From the NCBI GenBank assembly GCA_002345575.1, contig DDVX01000007.1, forward strand, positions 361,942 to 425,941: DNA of 64,000 nt, given 5' to 3'. Below are positions 41,534-53,268 of this stretch, in pieces. The notes beneath the pieces are model-generated. The model searched no databases and was not told the DNA's origin. It saw nothing but the letters and a program-made list of their open reading frames with translations. The stretch is from Stutzerimonas stutzeri (GTDB lineage: Bacteria; Pseudomonadota; Gammaproteobacteria; Pseudomonadales; Pseudomonadaceae). Numbering within the stretch: the first letter of the stretch is position 1; every line of letters starts with the position of its first letter. The translations under genes were made by a program, and so were the position numbers.

Positions 41534-42481
41534 ATGAATGAAGTCAAGCATTCACGTCTGATCATTCTCGGCTCGGGCCCGGCCGGTTATACCGCCGCGG
41601 TATACGCTGCCCGCGCCAACTTGAAACCACTGATGATCACCGGTATGCAGCCTGGCGGTCAGCTGACCACCACTACCGAAGTGGACAACTGGCCTGGCGA
41701 CGTCGAAGGCCTCACCGGCCCGGCTTTGATGGAGCGCATGCAGAAGCATGCCGAGCGCTTCGATACTGAAGTGGTGTTCGACCATATCCACACCGCAGAG
41801 CTGCGGCAGCGTCCTTTCACGCTCAAGGGCGACAGTGCCACCTACACCTGCGACGCGCTGATCATCGCCACAGGCGCTTCGGCACAATACCTTGGCCTGC
41901 CTTCTGAAGACGCATTTGCCGGTCGCGGAGTCTCGGCCTGCGCTACCTGTGACGGCTTCTTCTACCGCAATCAGGTGGTTGCGGTTGTCGGCGGCGGTAA
42001 CACGGCTGTCGAAGAAGCGCTGTATCTGTCCAATATCGCTAAGGAAGTCCATCTGATCCACCGTCGCGACAAGCTGCGCTCGGAGAAGATCCTGCAGGAC
42101 AAGATTATGGACAAGGCCACCAACGGCAATATCCGCCTGCACTGGAATCACACCCTCGAGGAAGTGCTGGGCGATGCCAGCGGCGTCACCGGCGTACGCT
42201 TGAAGAGCACTCTTTCCGGTGAAGAATCCAAGCTCGACCTGGCCGGTGTCTTCATCGCCATCGGCCACAAGCCCAACACCGACCTGTTCCAAGGTCAGCT
42301 GGAAATGAAGGACGGCTACCTCACGATCAAGGGCGGCAGCGAAGGCGACGCTACCTGCACCAGCATTCCAGGCGTGTTCGCCGCAGGTGATGTGGCTGAT
42401 CACGTCTATCGCCAGGCCATCACGTCCGCTGGCGCCGGCTGCATGGCCGCGCTGGATGCTGAGAAGTACCTGGATCAGTAA
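41534..42481 (+). CDS. trxB: Thioredoxin reductase TrxB, 315 aa
   Basis: FAD/NADPH flavoenzyme that reduces thioredoxin. FAD motif ILGSGPAGYTAAVYAAR at 11-27, redox pair Cys136-Cys139 in SACATCDGF, NADPH motif VVGGGNTAVEEAL, C-terminal GVFAAGDVADH. Divergent from ftsK across a 216-nt gap that must hold both promoters. Confidence 0.98.
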   Translation: MNEVKHSRLIILGSGPAGYTAAVYAARANLKPLMITGMQPGGQLTTTTEVDNWPGDVEGLTGPALMERMQKHAERFDTEVVFDHIHTAELRQRPFTLKGDSATYTCDALIIATGASAQYLGLPSEDAFAGRGVSACATCDGFFYRNQVVAVVGGGNTAVEEALYLSNIAKEVHLIHRRDKLRSEKILQDKIMDKATNGNIRLHWNHTLEEVLGDASGVTGVRLKSTLSGEESKLDLAGVFIAIGHKPNTDLFQGQLEMKDGYLTIKGGSEGDATCTSIPGVFAAGDVADHVYRQAITSAGAGCMAALDAEKYLDQ

Positions 42482-42489
42482 TCCCTCTC

Positions 42490-42514
42490 GGCGGTTGCCC
42501 GCAACCGCCCTTTT
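42490..42514 (+). terminator. Terminator after trxB
   Basis: GGCGGTTGC-CC-GCAACCGCC followed by CTTTT, 8 nt after trxB. Only 13 nt remain before aat, so read-through could still supply aat. Confidence 0.75.
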
Positions 42515-42527
42515 CCGACTTATCAAT

Positions 42528-43205
42528 ATGCTGACCTGGCTGCAGCGTGACACCCTTTCCTTCCCGCCTCTAGAGCAGGCCCTGCGCGAGCCAAACGGCC
42601 TGCTCGCAGCCGGCGGTGATCTGTCGCCGCAACGCTTGCTGGCGGCCTACCGCCACGGCTGCTTTCCCTGGTATCAGGAAGGCCAGCCGTTGCTCTGGTG
42701 GTCACCAGACCCGCGCACGGTCCTGTATCCGCAAGAGCTGCATGTCTCGCGCAGCCTGCGCAAAATTTTGCGTCAGGGGATCTTCCAGATCACCTTTAAC
42801 CAGGCCTTCGAGGCAGTCATCGAGGGCTGCGCCGCACCACGCAGCTATAGCGACGGCACCTGGATCACGCCGGCGATGCAAGACGCTTACCTGCAACTGC
42901 ATCACATGGACATCGCCCAGTCGGTAGAAGTCTGGCATAACAGTAAGCTGGTCGGCGGGCTTTACGGCCTGGCTATGGGGCAGCTTTTTTTCGGCGAATC
43001 CATGTTCAGTCGCGCCACTGATGCCTCCAAGGTGGGTTTTGTTACCTGGGTGGAACATCTTCGCGAGAGGGATTTCAAATTGATCGACTGCCAGATGCCA
43101 ACGCAGCACCTGGCCAGCCTTGGCGCTCGAACAATCTCCCGAAAAGCCTTTGCCGAAGCGCTCGCCAGGTATCTCGGCGAGCCCGACACCCGCTGGGAGC
43201 CCTAG
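42528..43205 (+). CDS. aat: Leucyl/phenylalanyl-tRNA-protein transferase Aat, 225 aa
   Basis: Adds Leu or Phe to N-terminal Arg/Lys of proteins, making N-degrons for ClpS-ClpAP. Motifs FPPLEQALREPNGLLAAGGDLSPQRLLAAYRHGCFPW (in parts), LWWSPDPR, and GGLYGLAMGQLFFGESMFSR. Start is ATG 42528 (MLTWLQRDT); the longer frame lies in trxB. Confidence 0.97.
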   Translation: MLTWLQRDTLSFPPLEQALREPNGLLAAGGDLSPQRLLAAYRHGCFPWYQEGQPLLWWSPDPRTVLYPQELHVSRSLRKILRQGIFQITFNQAFEAVIEGCAAPRSYSDGTWITPAMQDAYLQLHHMDIAQSVEVWHNSKLVGGLYGLAMGQLFFGESMFSRATDASKVGFVTWVEHLRERDFKLIDCQMPTQHLASLGARTISRKAFAEALARYLGEPDTRWEP

Positions 43206-43257
43206 TCGACCCTGCCAGGCTGTCCTACACTGAGCTCATGATTTGCGAGAGTTGACC

Positions 43258-43965
43258 ATGACTTCACTGGCTCGTCTCAAGTTCTACGCCACCCAGCCTC
43301 ATGCGTGCAGCTACCTGCCCGAGGAGCAGGCGACCACGCTTTTTCTCGACCCCAGCCAGCCGATGGACGTACACGTCTATGCCGAGCTGTCGGAAATGGG
43401 CTTTCGCCGTAGTGGTGATCACCTTTACCGTCCCCATTGCCAACGCTGTAACGCCTGTATTCCCGCACGTATTCCGGCCGAAGGCCTTCAGCTCAATCGG
43501 CAGCAGAAACGTATTCTCAAGCGCAACGCGGACCTGACCGTCACGGATGTACGCCCCGCTTTTACCGAGGAATATTACGAGCTGTATGCAACCTATATCG
43601 AACAGCGTCACGCCGACGGCGACATGTATCCGCCAAGCCGTGAGCAGTTCCATACCTTCCTGGTGCGCGACCTGCCCTTCTCCCGCTTTTACGAATTCCG
43701 CCTCAATGGCCGTCTGCTGGCCCTGGCCGTAACCGACGTGCTGCCCAATGGCCTGTCGGCGGTGTATACCTTCTACGATCCCTCCGAGGAGCGCCGCAGC
43801 CTTGGCCGCTTCGCCATCCTGTGGCAGGCCGGTGAGGTAGCGCGACTGGGACTTAAGGGGTTATATCTGGGTTACTGGATCAAGAACTGCCGCAAGATGA
43901 ACTACAAGACCGAGTACCGCCCCATCGAACTCCTGGTTAATCAGCGCTGGATTACCCTCAGCTAG
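43258..43965 (+). CDS. bpt: Aspartate/glutamate leucyltransferase Bpt (Ate family), 235 aa
   Basis: Transfers Leu to N-terminal Asp/Glu, second N-end-rule transferase. N-terminal QPHACSYLPEEQATTLFLDP and the Cys motif RPHCQRCNACIPARIP, then KRNADLTV and FYDPSEERRSLGRFAILWQ. ATG 43258 is used, matching the family start MTSLARLKFYAT. aat-bpt adjacent to clpAS gives a compact N-degron pathway. Confidence 0.96.
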   Translation: MTSLARLKFYATQPHACSYLPEEQATTLFLDPSQPMDVHVYAELSEMGFRRSGDHLYRPHCQRCNACIPARIPAEGLQLNRQQKRILKRNADLTVTDVRPAFTEEYYELYATYIEQRHADGDMYPPSREQFHTFLVRDLPFSRFYEFRLNGRLLALAVTDVLPNGLSAVYTFYDPSEERRSLGRFAILWQAGEVARLGLKGLYLGYWIKNCRKMNYKTEYRPIELLVNQRWITLS

Positions 43966-44110
43966 CGGCTGTTCCCATTTTTGTACGCACTCGAGACGGG
44001 AACAGACCTAGCCCCCTTGGCTCCCGGTGCCCTTTCAGGCACAATGCTTGCCGCTTTTACCCGCGCATTCTTGCGTCGGGTCAATCATTGGATACCGAGG
44101 GCTTTACTGA

Positions 44111-44329
44111 ATGTCGAAAGAAGACAGCTTCGAAATGGAAGGTACTGTCGTCGACACCCTGCCTAACACCATGTTTCGCGTGGAGTTGGAAAATGGGCAC
44201 GTCGTTACTGCGCACATCTCCGGAAAGATGCGCAAGAACTACATCCGGATTCTCACCGGCGACAAGGTGCGTGTCGAACTGACGCCTTACGATTTGAGCA
44301 AAGGTCGCATCACCTACCGCGCTCGTTGA
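44111..44329 (+). CDS. infA: Translation initiation factor IF-1, 72 aa
   Basis: OB-fold factor bound in the ribosomal A site. Sequence [20 protein letters not shown] and [27 protein letters not shown] is canonical; full length. Confidence 0.98.
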
Positions 44330-44349
44330 TACGAGGCGCGAGAAAGAAT

Positions 44350-44373
44350 GCCCGGCTAGTGCCGGGCTTTTTT
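44350..44373 (+). terminator. Terminator of infA
   Basis: GCCCGGC-TAGT-GCCGGGC plus six T residues. Confidence 0.93.
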
Positions 44374-44427
44374 GTTTATAGCTGCTGGCAAACCAAACGC
44401 TGCCCTGCATCCCGATGCGGGCAGCAA

Positions 44428-44458
44428 AACGCCCGGCAATTGTGAATTGCCGGGCGTT
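44428..44458 (-). terminator. Terminator of clpA
   Basis: A perfect 14-bp stem (AACGCCCGGCAATT / AATTGCCGGGCGTT) with a GTG loop; on the minus strand it ends in TTTT, 29 nt after the clpA stop. Confidence 0.85.
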
Positions 44459-44486
44459 CCGATTTCACCTGTGTGAGGGTCCGTTA

Positions 44487-46754
44487 TCAGGCAAGCTCGA
44501 CGCTGGTTTCGAAATCGAAGACCAACTCGCCCTCCCTAACATCGACGTAGGCCACGCCGCCATGTTCGGCCAGTTCGCCAAAAAGGATCTCCTCTGCCAG
44601 AGGCCGCTTGATCTTGTCCTGAATCAGTCTTGCCATTGGCCGAGCCCCCATCTGCACATCGTAACCGCCCTCTGCCAGCCAGCCGCGAGCCGCATCCGAG
44701 ACCTCCAGCGTGACGTGCTTGTCCTCCAGTTGCGCCTGCAACTCGATGAGGAACTTATCGACGATGCTCTTGATCACCTCATGGCTCAAGCGACCGAACT
44801 GAATGATGGTATCCAGACGGTTGCGGAATTCCGGTGTGAAGCTCTTTTTAATCACTTCCATCGCATCCGATGCGTGGTCCTGATGCGTGAAGCCAATCGA
44901 AGCCCTCGCGGCCGTTTCCGCCCCGGCGTTGGTAGTCATGATAAGGATGACGTTGCGGAAGTCAGCCTTGCGCCCGTTATTGTCCGTCAGCGTTCCGTGA
45001 TCCATCACCTGCAGCAGCAGGTTGAAGACTTCCGGATGCGCCTTTTCGATCTCATCGAGCAACAGCACGCAGTGCGGCTGCTTGGTGATTGCTTCGGTCA
45101 ACAGGCCGCCCTGATCGAACCCTACATATCCGGGAGGTGCACCAATCAGGCGCGATACCGTGTGCCTCTCCATGTACTCGGACATATCGAAGCGCACCAG
45201 CTCGATACCCAGCGCCCGTGCTAGCTGCCTGGCGGCTTCAGTCTTGCCGACACCGGTAGGACCGGCAAATAGGAACGAACCCACCGGCTTGTCCGGCGCC
45301 TTCAGCCCGGCACGGGAAAGCTTGATCGCGGTTGACAGTGAATCAATCGCATCATCCTGACCAAAGACCGTCAGCTTCAGATCGCGCTCAAGATTGCGCA
45401 GCAACTCCTTGTCGGAGGTGCTGACGTGCTTCGGCGGAATCCGTGCGATCTTGGCCACGATGTCCTCAACCTGCTCCACATCGATACGCTTGGCGCGCTT
45501 TTCCTCAGGTTGCAGTCGCTGGTAGGCGCCCGCTTCGTCGATCACGTCGATGGCCTTGTCAGGCATATGGCGATCATTGATATAACGCGATGCCAGTTCG
45601 GCAGCGGCACGCAACGATTCGTCGCTGTACTCGATATTGTGGTGCTGTTCAAAACGACCTTTGAGGCCGCGCAATATTCCAATGGTGTCCTCTACGGAAG
45701 GCTCGCTGACATCGACTTTCTGGAAGCGCCGCGCCAGCGCCCTGTCCTTCTCGAAAATACCGCGAAACTCCTGAAAGGTTGTCGAGCCAATGCAGCGAAT
45801 CTCGCCCGAGGACAAGAGGGGCTTGAGCAGGTTGGAAGCATCCATCACTCCACCCGACGCAGCGCCTGCACCGATGATGGTATGGATTTCATCAATGAAC
45901 AGAACCGCTTGCGGTCTCTTGCGCAGCTCATTCAACAGCGCTTTGAAGCGTTTCTCAAAGTCGCCGCGGTACTTGGTACCGGCAAGCAGAGCTCCCAGAT
46001 CAAGCGAATAAACAACGCTATCAGCCAGCAGCTCCGGCACCTGGTCGTCGACGATGCGCTTGGCCAGGCCTTCGGCAATCGCTGTCTTGCCTACGCCTGC
46101 CTCACCCACCAACAATGGATTGTTCTTGCGACGGCGGGCCAGAATCTGTGCGACGCGCTCAACTTCGTGCTCGCGCCCAACCAGCGGATCGATCCGCCCC
46201 TGCCGCGCCAGCTCGTTGAGATTGCTGGCATAGGCGTCCAGCGGATTACCGGATGCGGAGGCCTCTCCACCTTCCTCATCCTGCATCTCCGAGTCGTTTT
46301 CAGGGTTGCCGCTGCCCGGCACCTTGGAAATGCCATGAGCGATGAAATTGACGACATCGATACGCGCGACATTCTGCTGTTTGAGCAGGTACACAGCCTG
46401 GCTTTCCTGCTCGCTGAAAATCGCCACCAGCACGTTGGCACCGGTGACCTCGCGCTTGCCGGAACTCTGTACATGAAAAACGGCGCGCTGCAGCACCCTC
46501 TGGAAGCCCAGAGTAGGCTGAGTCTCACGCTCTTCATCATGTTGAGGAATCAGCGGCGTGGTGGAATCGATGAATTCCTGCAAATCATGCCGCAGTTTGT
46601 CGAGGCTGGCGCCACAGGCGCGCAAAACGGTTGCAGCAGCCTCATTGTCCAGCAGGGCTAACAGAAGATGCTCTACGGTCATGAATTCATGACGTTTGGT
46701 ACGAGCCTCTTTGAAGGCCAGATTCAGAGTGACTTCGAGCTCACGGTTCAACAT
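44487..46754 (-). CDS. clpA: ATP-dependent Clp protease ATPase subunit ClpA, 755 aa
   Basis: Hsp100 unfoldase feeding ClpP. N-domain (MLNRELEVTLNLAFKEARTKRHEFM) binds ClpS; D1 Walker A GEAGVGKTA at about 217-225; D2 Walker A FAGPTGVGKTEAARQL; the ClpP-docking loop is expected in D2. I start at ATG 46754, next to AGGTGA, rather than the GTG at 46763. It lies 28 nt after clpS. Confidence 0.97.
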   Translation of the reverse strand: MLNRELEVTLNLAFKEARTKRHEFMTVEHLLLALLDNEAAATVLRACGASLDKLRHDLQEFIDSTTPLIPQHDEERETQPTLGFQRVLQRAVFHVQSSGKREVTGANVLVAIFSEQESQAVYLLKQQNVARIDVVNFIAHGISKVPGSGNPENDSEMQDEEGGEASASGNPLDAYASNLNELARQGRIDPLVGREHEVERVAQILARRRKNNPLLVGEAGVGKTAIAEGLAKRIVDDQVPELLADSVVYSLDLGALLAGTKYRGDFEKRFKALLNELRKRPQAVLFIDEIHTIIGAGAASGGVMDASNLLKPLLSSGEIRCIGSTTFQEFRGIFEKDRALARRFQKVDVSEPSVEDTIGILRGLKGRFEQHHNIEYSDESLRAAAELASRYINDRHMPDKAIDVIDEAGAYQRLQPEEKRAKRIDVEQVEDIVAKIARIPPKHVSTSDKELLRNLERDLKLTVFGQDDAIDSLSTAIKLSRAGLKAPDKPVGSFLFAGPTGVGKTEAARQLARALGIELVRFDMSEYMERHTVSRLIGAPPGYVGFDQGGLLTEAITKQPHCVLLLDEIEKAHPEVFNLLLQVMDHGTLTDNNGRKADFRNVILIMTTNAGAETAARASIGFTHQDHASDAMEVIKKSFTPEFRNRLDTIIQFGRLSHEVIKSIVDKFLIELQAQLEDKHVTLEVSDAARGWLAEGGYDVQMGARPMARLIQDKIKRPLAEEILFGELAEHGGVAYVDVREGELVFDFETSVELA

Positions 46755-46782
46755 AGCTTTCACCTCTTACCCAGCAGTCGGG

Positions 46783-47145
46783 TTAACCGTCCTTCTCGAT
46801 CTCACAAAGCAGGGGATGCTGGCATTCCCTTGCATATTGATTGACCTGCATCGCTTTGGTTTCAGCAACATCCCGTGTGTAAACGCCACAAACGGCTCGT
46901 CCCTCAGTATGAACAGTCAGCATGATCTTGGTGGAGAGCTCCCGGTTGTGATTGAAAATCCCTTCCAGCACCTCCACGACGAAATCCATCGGCGTGTAGT
47001 CGTCATTGAACATGACAACTTTGAACATGGGTGGTGCCTTGAGTTGCGGTCTGGCTTCTTCGATCACCACCCCGGAGGCGTCATCGCCCTCGGTCTCTGG
47101 CCGATCCTGATTGAATATTAGACGAATCATGAGTGATGCACGCAT
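46783..47145 (-). CDS. clpS: ClpA adaptor protein ClpS, 120 aa
   Basis: Delivers N-degron substrates to ClpAP. Core KVVMFNDDYTPMDFVVEVLE, then HTEGRAVCGVYTRDVAETKAMQVN and HPLLCEIEKDG, is complete. ATG 47145 is chosen because Pseudomonas ClpS is about 122 aa; ATG 47130 is possible. Divergent from cspD, as in most pseudomonads. Confidence 0.96.
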   Translation of the reverse strand: MRASLMIRLIFNQDRPETEGDDASGVVIEEARPQLKAPPMFKVVMFNDDYTPMDFVVEVLEGIFNHNRELSTKIMLTVHTEGRAVCGVYTRDVAETKAMQVNQYARECQHPLLCEIEKDG

Positions 47146-47362
47146 GCGAATGAACGGTCTACGTCGGGGCACCAAGGCCGGGTGAATTGAAGGGCTTCAC
47201 AGCCACCTGACGAGTCGCCTTGACTATCGGCAAAACGATGATACAAACAGTATGTGCCACAAAGGCAACAGGTTGCGCGCAAGGTGTCATGCAGTGCCTC
47301 ACCCGCGCGGAATGAAATGGATGTTACTCCAGTGACGGACTCCTTTGCAGAGGGATAAGAGC

Positions 47363-47620
47363 ATGCTAAGCGGTAAGGTCAAGTGGTTCAACAACGCCAA
47401 GGGCTATGGTTTCATCGTAGCAGACGGCGACGATGAGGACCTGTTTGCCCACTACTCTGCCATTCAGATGGAAGGGTATAGAACTCTCAAGGCCGGGCAG
47501 GCGGTAAGGTTTGAAATTCTGCAGGGACCCAAGGGCCTGCATGCAACCAATATCAGGTCGCTGCAGGCAACCGAGGATGCAGTCGCGCCCATCTCCCAAC
47601 ATTCGGCTGTAGAAGCCTGA
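47363..47620 (+). CDS. cspD: Cold-shock-like protein CspD, 85 aa
   Basis: Single-strand DNA/RNA-binding OB protein; E. coli CspD inhibits replication in stationary phase. RNP1 KGYGFI and RNP2 DLFAHYS are present. AGAGGGA precedes the ATG at 47363. Longer than a plain CSD (67 aa) due to an acidic/Ala C-terminus. Confidence 0.95.
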   Translation: MLSGKVKWFNNAKGYGFIVADGDDEDLFAHYSAIQMEGYRTLKAGQAVRFEILQGPKGLHATNIRSLQATEDAVAPISQHSAVEA

Positions 47621-47630
47621 TCAAGTAACA

Positions 47631-47660
47631 AAAAGGGCCGATCAGTGATCGGCCCTTTTT
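47631..47660. terminator. Bidirectional terminator between cspD and icd
   Basis: AAAAGGGCCGATCA paired with TGATCGGCCCTTTT, A-run on one side and TTTTT on the other. Confidence 0.93.
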
Positions 47661-47673
47661 GTTCTTTCCGCTT

Positions 47674-48930
47674 TTACATGTGGGAGATCATGGCATCGCC
47701 GAAGCCAGAGCAAGACACCAGCTTCGCGCCATCCATCAGGCGCTCAAAGTCGTAGGTCACCGTCTTGGCAGCGATGGCCGCCTCGGTGGACTTGATCAGC
47801 AGATCGGCTGCCTCCACCCAACCCATGTGGCGCAGCATCATCTCGGCCGAAAGAATCAGAGAGCCAGGATTGACCTTGTCCTGGCCGGCATATTTCGGCG
47901 CGGTACCGTGGGTGGCCTCGAACATGGCTACCGTATCGGACAAGTTGGCACCCGGCGCAATGCCGATACCGCCGACCTGCGCCGCCAGCGCGTCGGAAAG
48001 GTAATCGCCATTGAGGTTCAAGGTGGCGATAACATCATATTCGGCAGGACGCAGCAGAATCTGCTGCAACATGGCGTCAGCGATGGCGTCCTTGACGACA
48101 ATGGTTTTGCCGCTATTGGGGTTCTTGAACTGCATCCAAGGACCGCCGTCCAGCAGCTCGGCACCGAACTCATCGCGCGCCACCTCATAGCCCCAATCTT
48201 TGAAGGCACCTTCGGTGAACTTCATGATGTTGCCCTTGTGCACCAGAGTCACTGAGCTCCGATCATTATCTACTGCGTACTGCAGGGCCTTACGCACCAG
48301 ACGCTTGGTGCCTTCAAGAGATACCGGTTTGATGCCAATGCCGCAGTTTTCCATGAAGCGAATCTTCGTGACGCCCATCTCTTCAGTGAGAAACTTGATG
48401 ACCTTCTCGGCATCGGGACTGCCAGCCTTCCACTCGACGCCAGCGTAGATGTCCTCGGAGTTTTCGCGGAAGATCACCATATCGACGTCGCCGGGCTTCT
48501 TCACCGGACTGGGCACGCCTGTAAACCAGCGAACCGGGCGCTGGCATACGTAAAGATCCAGCTCCTGACGCAGCGCCACGTTTAAGGAACGAATACCACC
48601 TCCCACAGGAGTCGTAAGCGGCCCCTTGATGGACACCACGTAGTCGCGCACCACCTCCAGGGTCTCCTTCGGCAACCAGGTGTCCGGGTCGTATACCTGC
48701 GTAGCTTTTTCGCCGGCGTAGATCTCCATCCAGGCGATCTTGCGCTCACCGCCGTAGGCTTTTTCCACGGCAGCATCGACGACATTGATCATTACCGGAC
48801 TGATATCCACACCAATACCATCGCCTTCTATATAAGGAATGATCGGATTGTTTGGAACATTCAGAGTGTTATCGGCATTGACAGTGATTTTGTCACCGCT
48901 GGCTGGCACCTGGATCTTTTGGTATCCCAT
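47674..48930 (-). CDS. icd: NADP-dependent isocitrate dehydrogenase (dimeric) Icd, 418 aa
   Basis: TCA-cycle oxidative decarboxylation of isocitrate. Phosphorylatable Ser loop GGGIRSLNVALRQELDLYVCQRPVRWF (in parts), NSEDIYAGVEW, NLNGDYLSD, THGTAPKYAGQ. Start ATG 48930 (MGYQKIQVPA). E. coli-type, regulated by AceK (gene not in window). Divergent from the monomeric enzyme. Confidence 0.97.
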   Translation of the reverse strand: MGYQKIQVPASGDKITVNADNTLNVPNNPIIPYIEGDGIGVDISPVMINVVDAAVEKAYGGERKIAWMEIYAGEKATQVYDPDTWLPKETLEVVRDYVVSIKGPLTTPVGGGIRSLNVALRQELDLYVCQRPVRWFTGVPSPVKKPGDVDMVIFRENSEDIYAGVEWKAGSPDAEKVIKFLTEEMGVTKIRFMENCGIGIKPVSLEGTKRLVRKALQYAVDNDRSSVTLVHKGNIMKFTEGAFKDWGYEVARDEFGAELLDGGPWMQFKNPNSGKTIVVKDAIADAMLQQILLRPAEYDVIATLNLNGDYLSDALAAQVGGIGIAPGANLSDTVAMFEATHGTAPKYAGQDKVNPGSLILSAEMMLRHMGWVEAADLLIKSTEAAIAAKTVTYDFERLMDGAKLVSCSGFGDAMISHM

Positions 48931-49293
48931 GCTGGACTCCGTTTTGCTGGATTGAAAACAGTGAGAAACAGTGGTCATCCTCGAGAGTACCCCAGTTGAA
49001 TCGGCCGAAACCATCTCGGCCATCGTCTTATGGTCTAGGCGTTCAGGGAAAGTGACCTACGGTGATATACTACTTAGGTGACTAACGAGTCATGAGGAGC
49101 CGGCCGGTCTCTAACGAGTCCTTTATCTCCTGTAACCATCCGACTGCCAACCGCAGCCGAGTGGAGTCAACACTCTAGTGGTGTACCCAACATCATCGCG
49201 GCGAACCTCGAACTGGCTCAACGAACGCAGCCAGAGCGTCTACCCACGCGCTTCGAGATTCTGTGCACGCACAGCAAGAGAGAGCCAACACCA
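48931..49293. promoter_or_regulatory. icd-idh divergent intergenic region (363 nt)
   Basis: Contains both promoters. A strong extended -10 (TGATATACT, hexamer TATACT at 49066-49071) points toward idh, with no clear -35. Downstream of it the 10-mer CTAACGAGTC occurs twice, at 49082-49091 and 49111-49120, 29 bp apart. The idh leader would be about 215 nt. Confidence 0.5.
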
Positions 49294-51519
<2,226 letters not shown>

Positions 51520-51553
51520 AGCCTGGCTCGCGCCTGACGGCGACGTGCTAAAC

Positions 51554-51580
51554 GAAACCCCAGCCTTGCGCTGGGGTTTC
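51554..51580 (+). terminator. Terminator of idh
   Basis: GAAACCCCAG-CCTTGCG-CTGGGGTTTC, a 10-bp perfect stem. Confidence 0.8.
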
Positions 51581-51628
51581 GCGTTTCAGGCGTACCATAG
51601 TCCTACATCAATATTCCGCGAGAAGCCC

Positions 51629-52078
51629 ATGACTTGGCATCCCCATATCACCGTCGCCACCATCGTAGAGCGAAACGGCCGCTTCCTGCTGGTCGAAGAA
51701 TCTCAAGCCGGCCAGCAGGTCCTGAACCAACCGGCCGGGCACCTAGAACCCGATGAAAGCCTGCAGCAGGCAGCGATACGCGAAACTCTCGAGGAAACAG
51801 GCTGGGAGGTTGAGCTGACCGCTGTCGTCGGCATCTACCTGTACACCGCGCCGGCGAACTGCGTGACCTACCAGCGCATCTGCTTCGCTGCCCGCCCCGT
51901 CCTCCATCACCCACAACGCCCACTCGACAACGACATCACCGCTACCCATTGGCTGAGCCGTGAAGAAGTGTTTGCCGAGCCGAAACGCTGGCGCAGCGAG
52001 CTGGTACCGCGCTGTATCGACGACTACCTTGCCGGCCCGCTGTACAGCCTGGACATATTGCGTGGCCCCCGCCCTTAG
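51629..52078 (+). CDS. nudJ: Nudix hydrolase, NudJ-like, 149 aa
   Basis: Nudix box seen as GHLEPDESLQQAAIRETLEETGWE (GX5EX7REUXEEXG). E. coli NudJ hydrolyses HMP-PP and nucleoside phosphates and also sits beside mnmA. Start ATG 51629 (MTWHPHITVAT). Precedes mnmA by 59 nt. Confidence 0.92.
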   Translation: MTWHPHITVATIVERNGRFLLVEESQAGQQVLNQPAGHLEPDESLQQAAIRETLEETGWEVELTAVVGIYLYTAPANCVTYQRICFAARPVLHHPQRPLDNDITATHWLSREEVFAEPKRWRSELVPRCIDDYLAGPLYSLDILRGPRP

Positions 52079-52137
52079 CCTTTGCCTGCTTCAGCCTGTA
52101 GAATTTCGTATTTTTGGCAGCCCGCTCCCGAGATCCC

Positions 52138-53268
52138 ATGTCTGATCCAGCCCTCCAATCTCCCGAAACCCTGCGCGTCATTGTTGGCATGTCTGGCGGC
52201 GTTGACTCATCGGTTTCTGCACTACTCCTGCTCGAACAGGGCTACCAGGTCGAAGGCCTGTTCATGAAGAACTGGGAAGAGGACGACGGCACCGAATACT
52301 GCACCGCCCGAGAAGATCTGGCAGACGCCCAAGCCGTCTGCGACAAGATCGGAATAAAGCTGCACACGGCGAACTTTGCTGCCGAGTACTGGGATAACGT
52401 ATTCGAGCACTTTCTCGCCGAGTACAAGGCGGGACGCACGCCAAACCCGGACATCCTCTGCAACCGGGAAATCAAATTTAAGGCTTTCCTCGACTACGCC
52501 ATATCGCTTGGCGCAGACATGATTGCCACAGGTCACTACGTGCGCCGCCGAGATGTCGAAGGGCGCTGCGAGCTACTCAAAGGGCTGGACCCGAACAAGG
52601 ATCAGAGCTATTTCCTTCACGCAGTAAGTGGGGAGCAATTAAGCAGAACGCTGTTCCCGGTAGGTGAGCTGGAGAAACCGGAAGTTCGAGCGATTGCAGA
52701 GAAATACTCCCTGGCCACAGCCAAGAAGAAAGACTCTACCGGCATCTGCTTCATCGGCGAGCGCCGCTTCAGCGACTTTCTCAAGCAGTACCTCCCCGCC
52801 CAGCCCGGTGAAATCGAAACAACCAGCGGCGACGTCATCGGCAAGCACCACGGTCTCATGTACCACACCATCGGCCAGCGTCAGGGCCTGGGCATCGGCG
52901 GCCTGAAAGACGCCGGCGACGAGCCCTGGTACGTCCTGAGCAAGGACCTGGAGCGCAACGTGTTGCTGGTCGGCCAGGGCAACAACCATCCTCTCCTGTT
53001 CGCGCGTGCCCTGCATGTCTCGGACATCTACTGGGTCAACCCTGTCGAACTGGCTGAACCGCTGCGTATCGCGGCCAAGGTACGTTACCGCCAGGCTGAT
53101 CAGGCTTGCAGGCTTGAAAAGACGGCAACAGGCTATCGGGTTGAATTCGACGAGCCTCAGCGTGCCGTGACGCCCGGTCAATCCGTTGTGTTCTATGACG
53201 GCGAAATCTGCCTGGGTGGCGGCGTGATTGAGAGCGCCGAGCTCTGGCTCGACGGAGAGCGCCCATGA
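52138..53268 (+). CDS. mnmA: tRNA 2-thiouridylase MnmA, 376 aa
   Basis: Makes s2U34 in tRNA-Lys, Glu, Gln. PP-loop GMSGGVDSS at 17-25, catalytic Cys108 (ILCNREIKF) and Cys204 (STGICFIGERRF), and MKNWEEDDGTEYCTA. Sulfur arrives from IscS through TusA-TusBCD-TusE, encoded at 30.1-31.5 kb. The stop overlaps hflD by 4 nt. Confidence 0.97.
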   Translation: MSDPALQSPETLRVIVGMSGGVDSSVSALLLLEQGYQVEGLFMKNWEEDDGTEYCTAREDLADAQAVCDKIGIKLHTANFAAEYWDNVFEHFLAEYKAGRTPNPDILCNREIKFKAFLDYAISLGADMIATGHYVRRRDVEGRCELLKGLDPNKDQSYFLHAVSGEQLSRTLFPVGELEKPEVRAIAEKYSLATAKKKDSTGICFIGERRFSDFLKQYLPAQPGEIETTSGDVIGKHHGLMYHTIGQRQGLGIGGLKDAGDEPWYVLSKDLERNVLLVGQGNNHPLLFARALHVSDIYWVNPVELAEPLRIAAKVRYRQADQACRLEKTATGYRVEFDEPQRAVTPGQSVVFYDGEICLGGGVIESAELWLDGERP

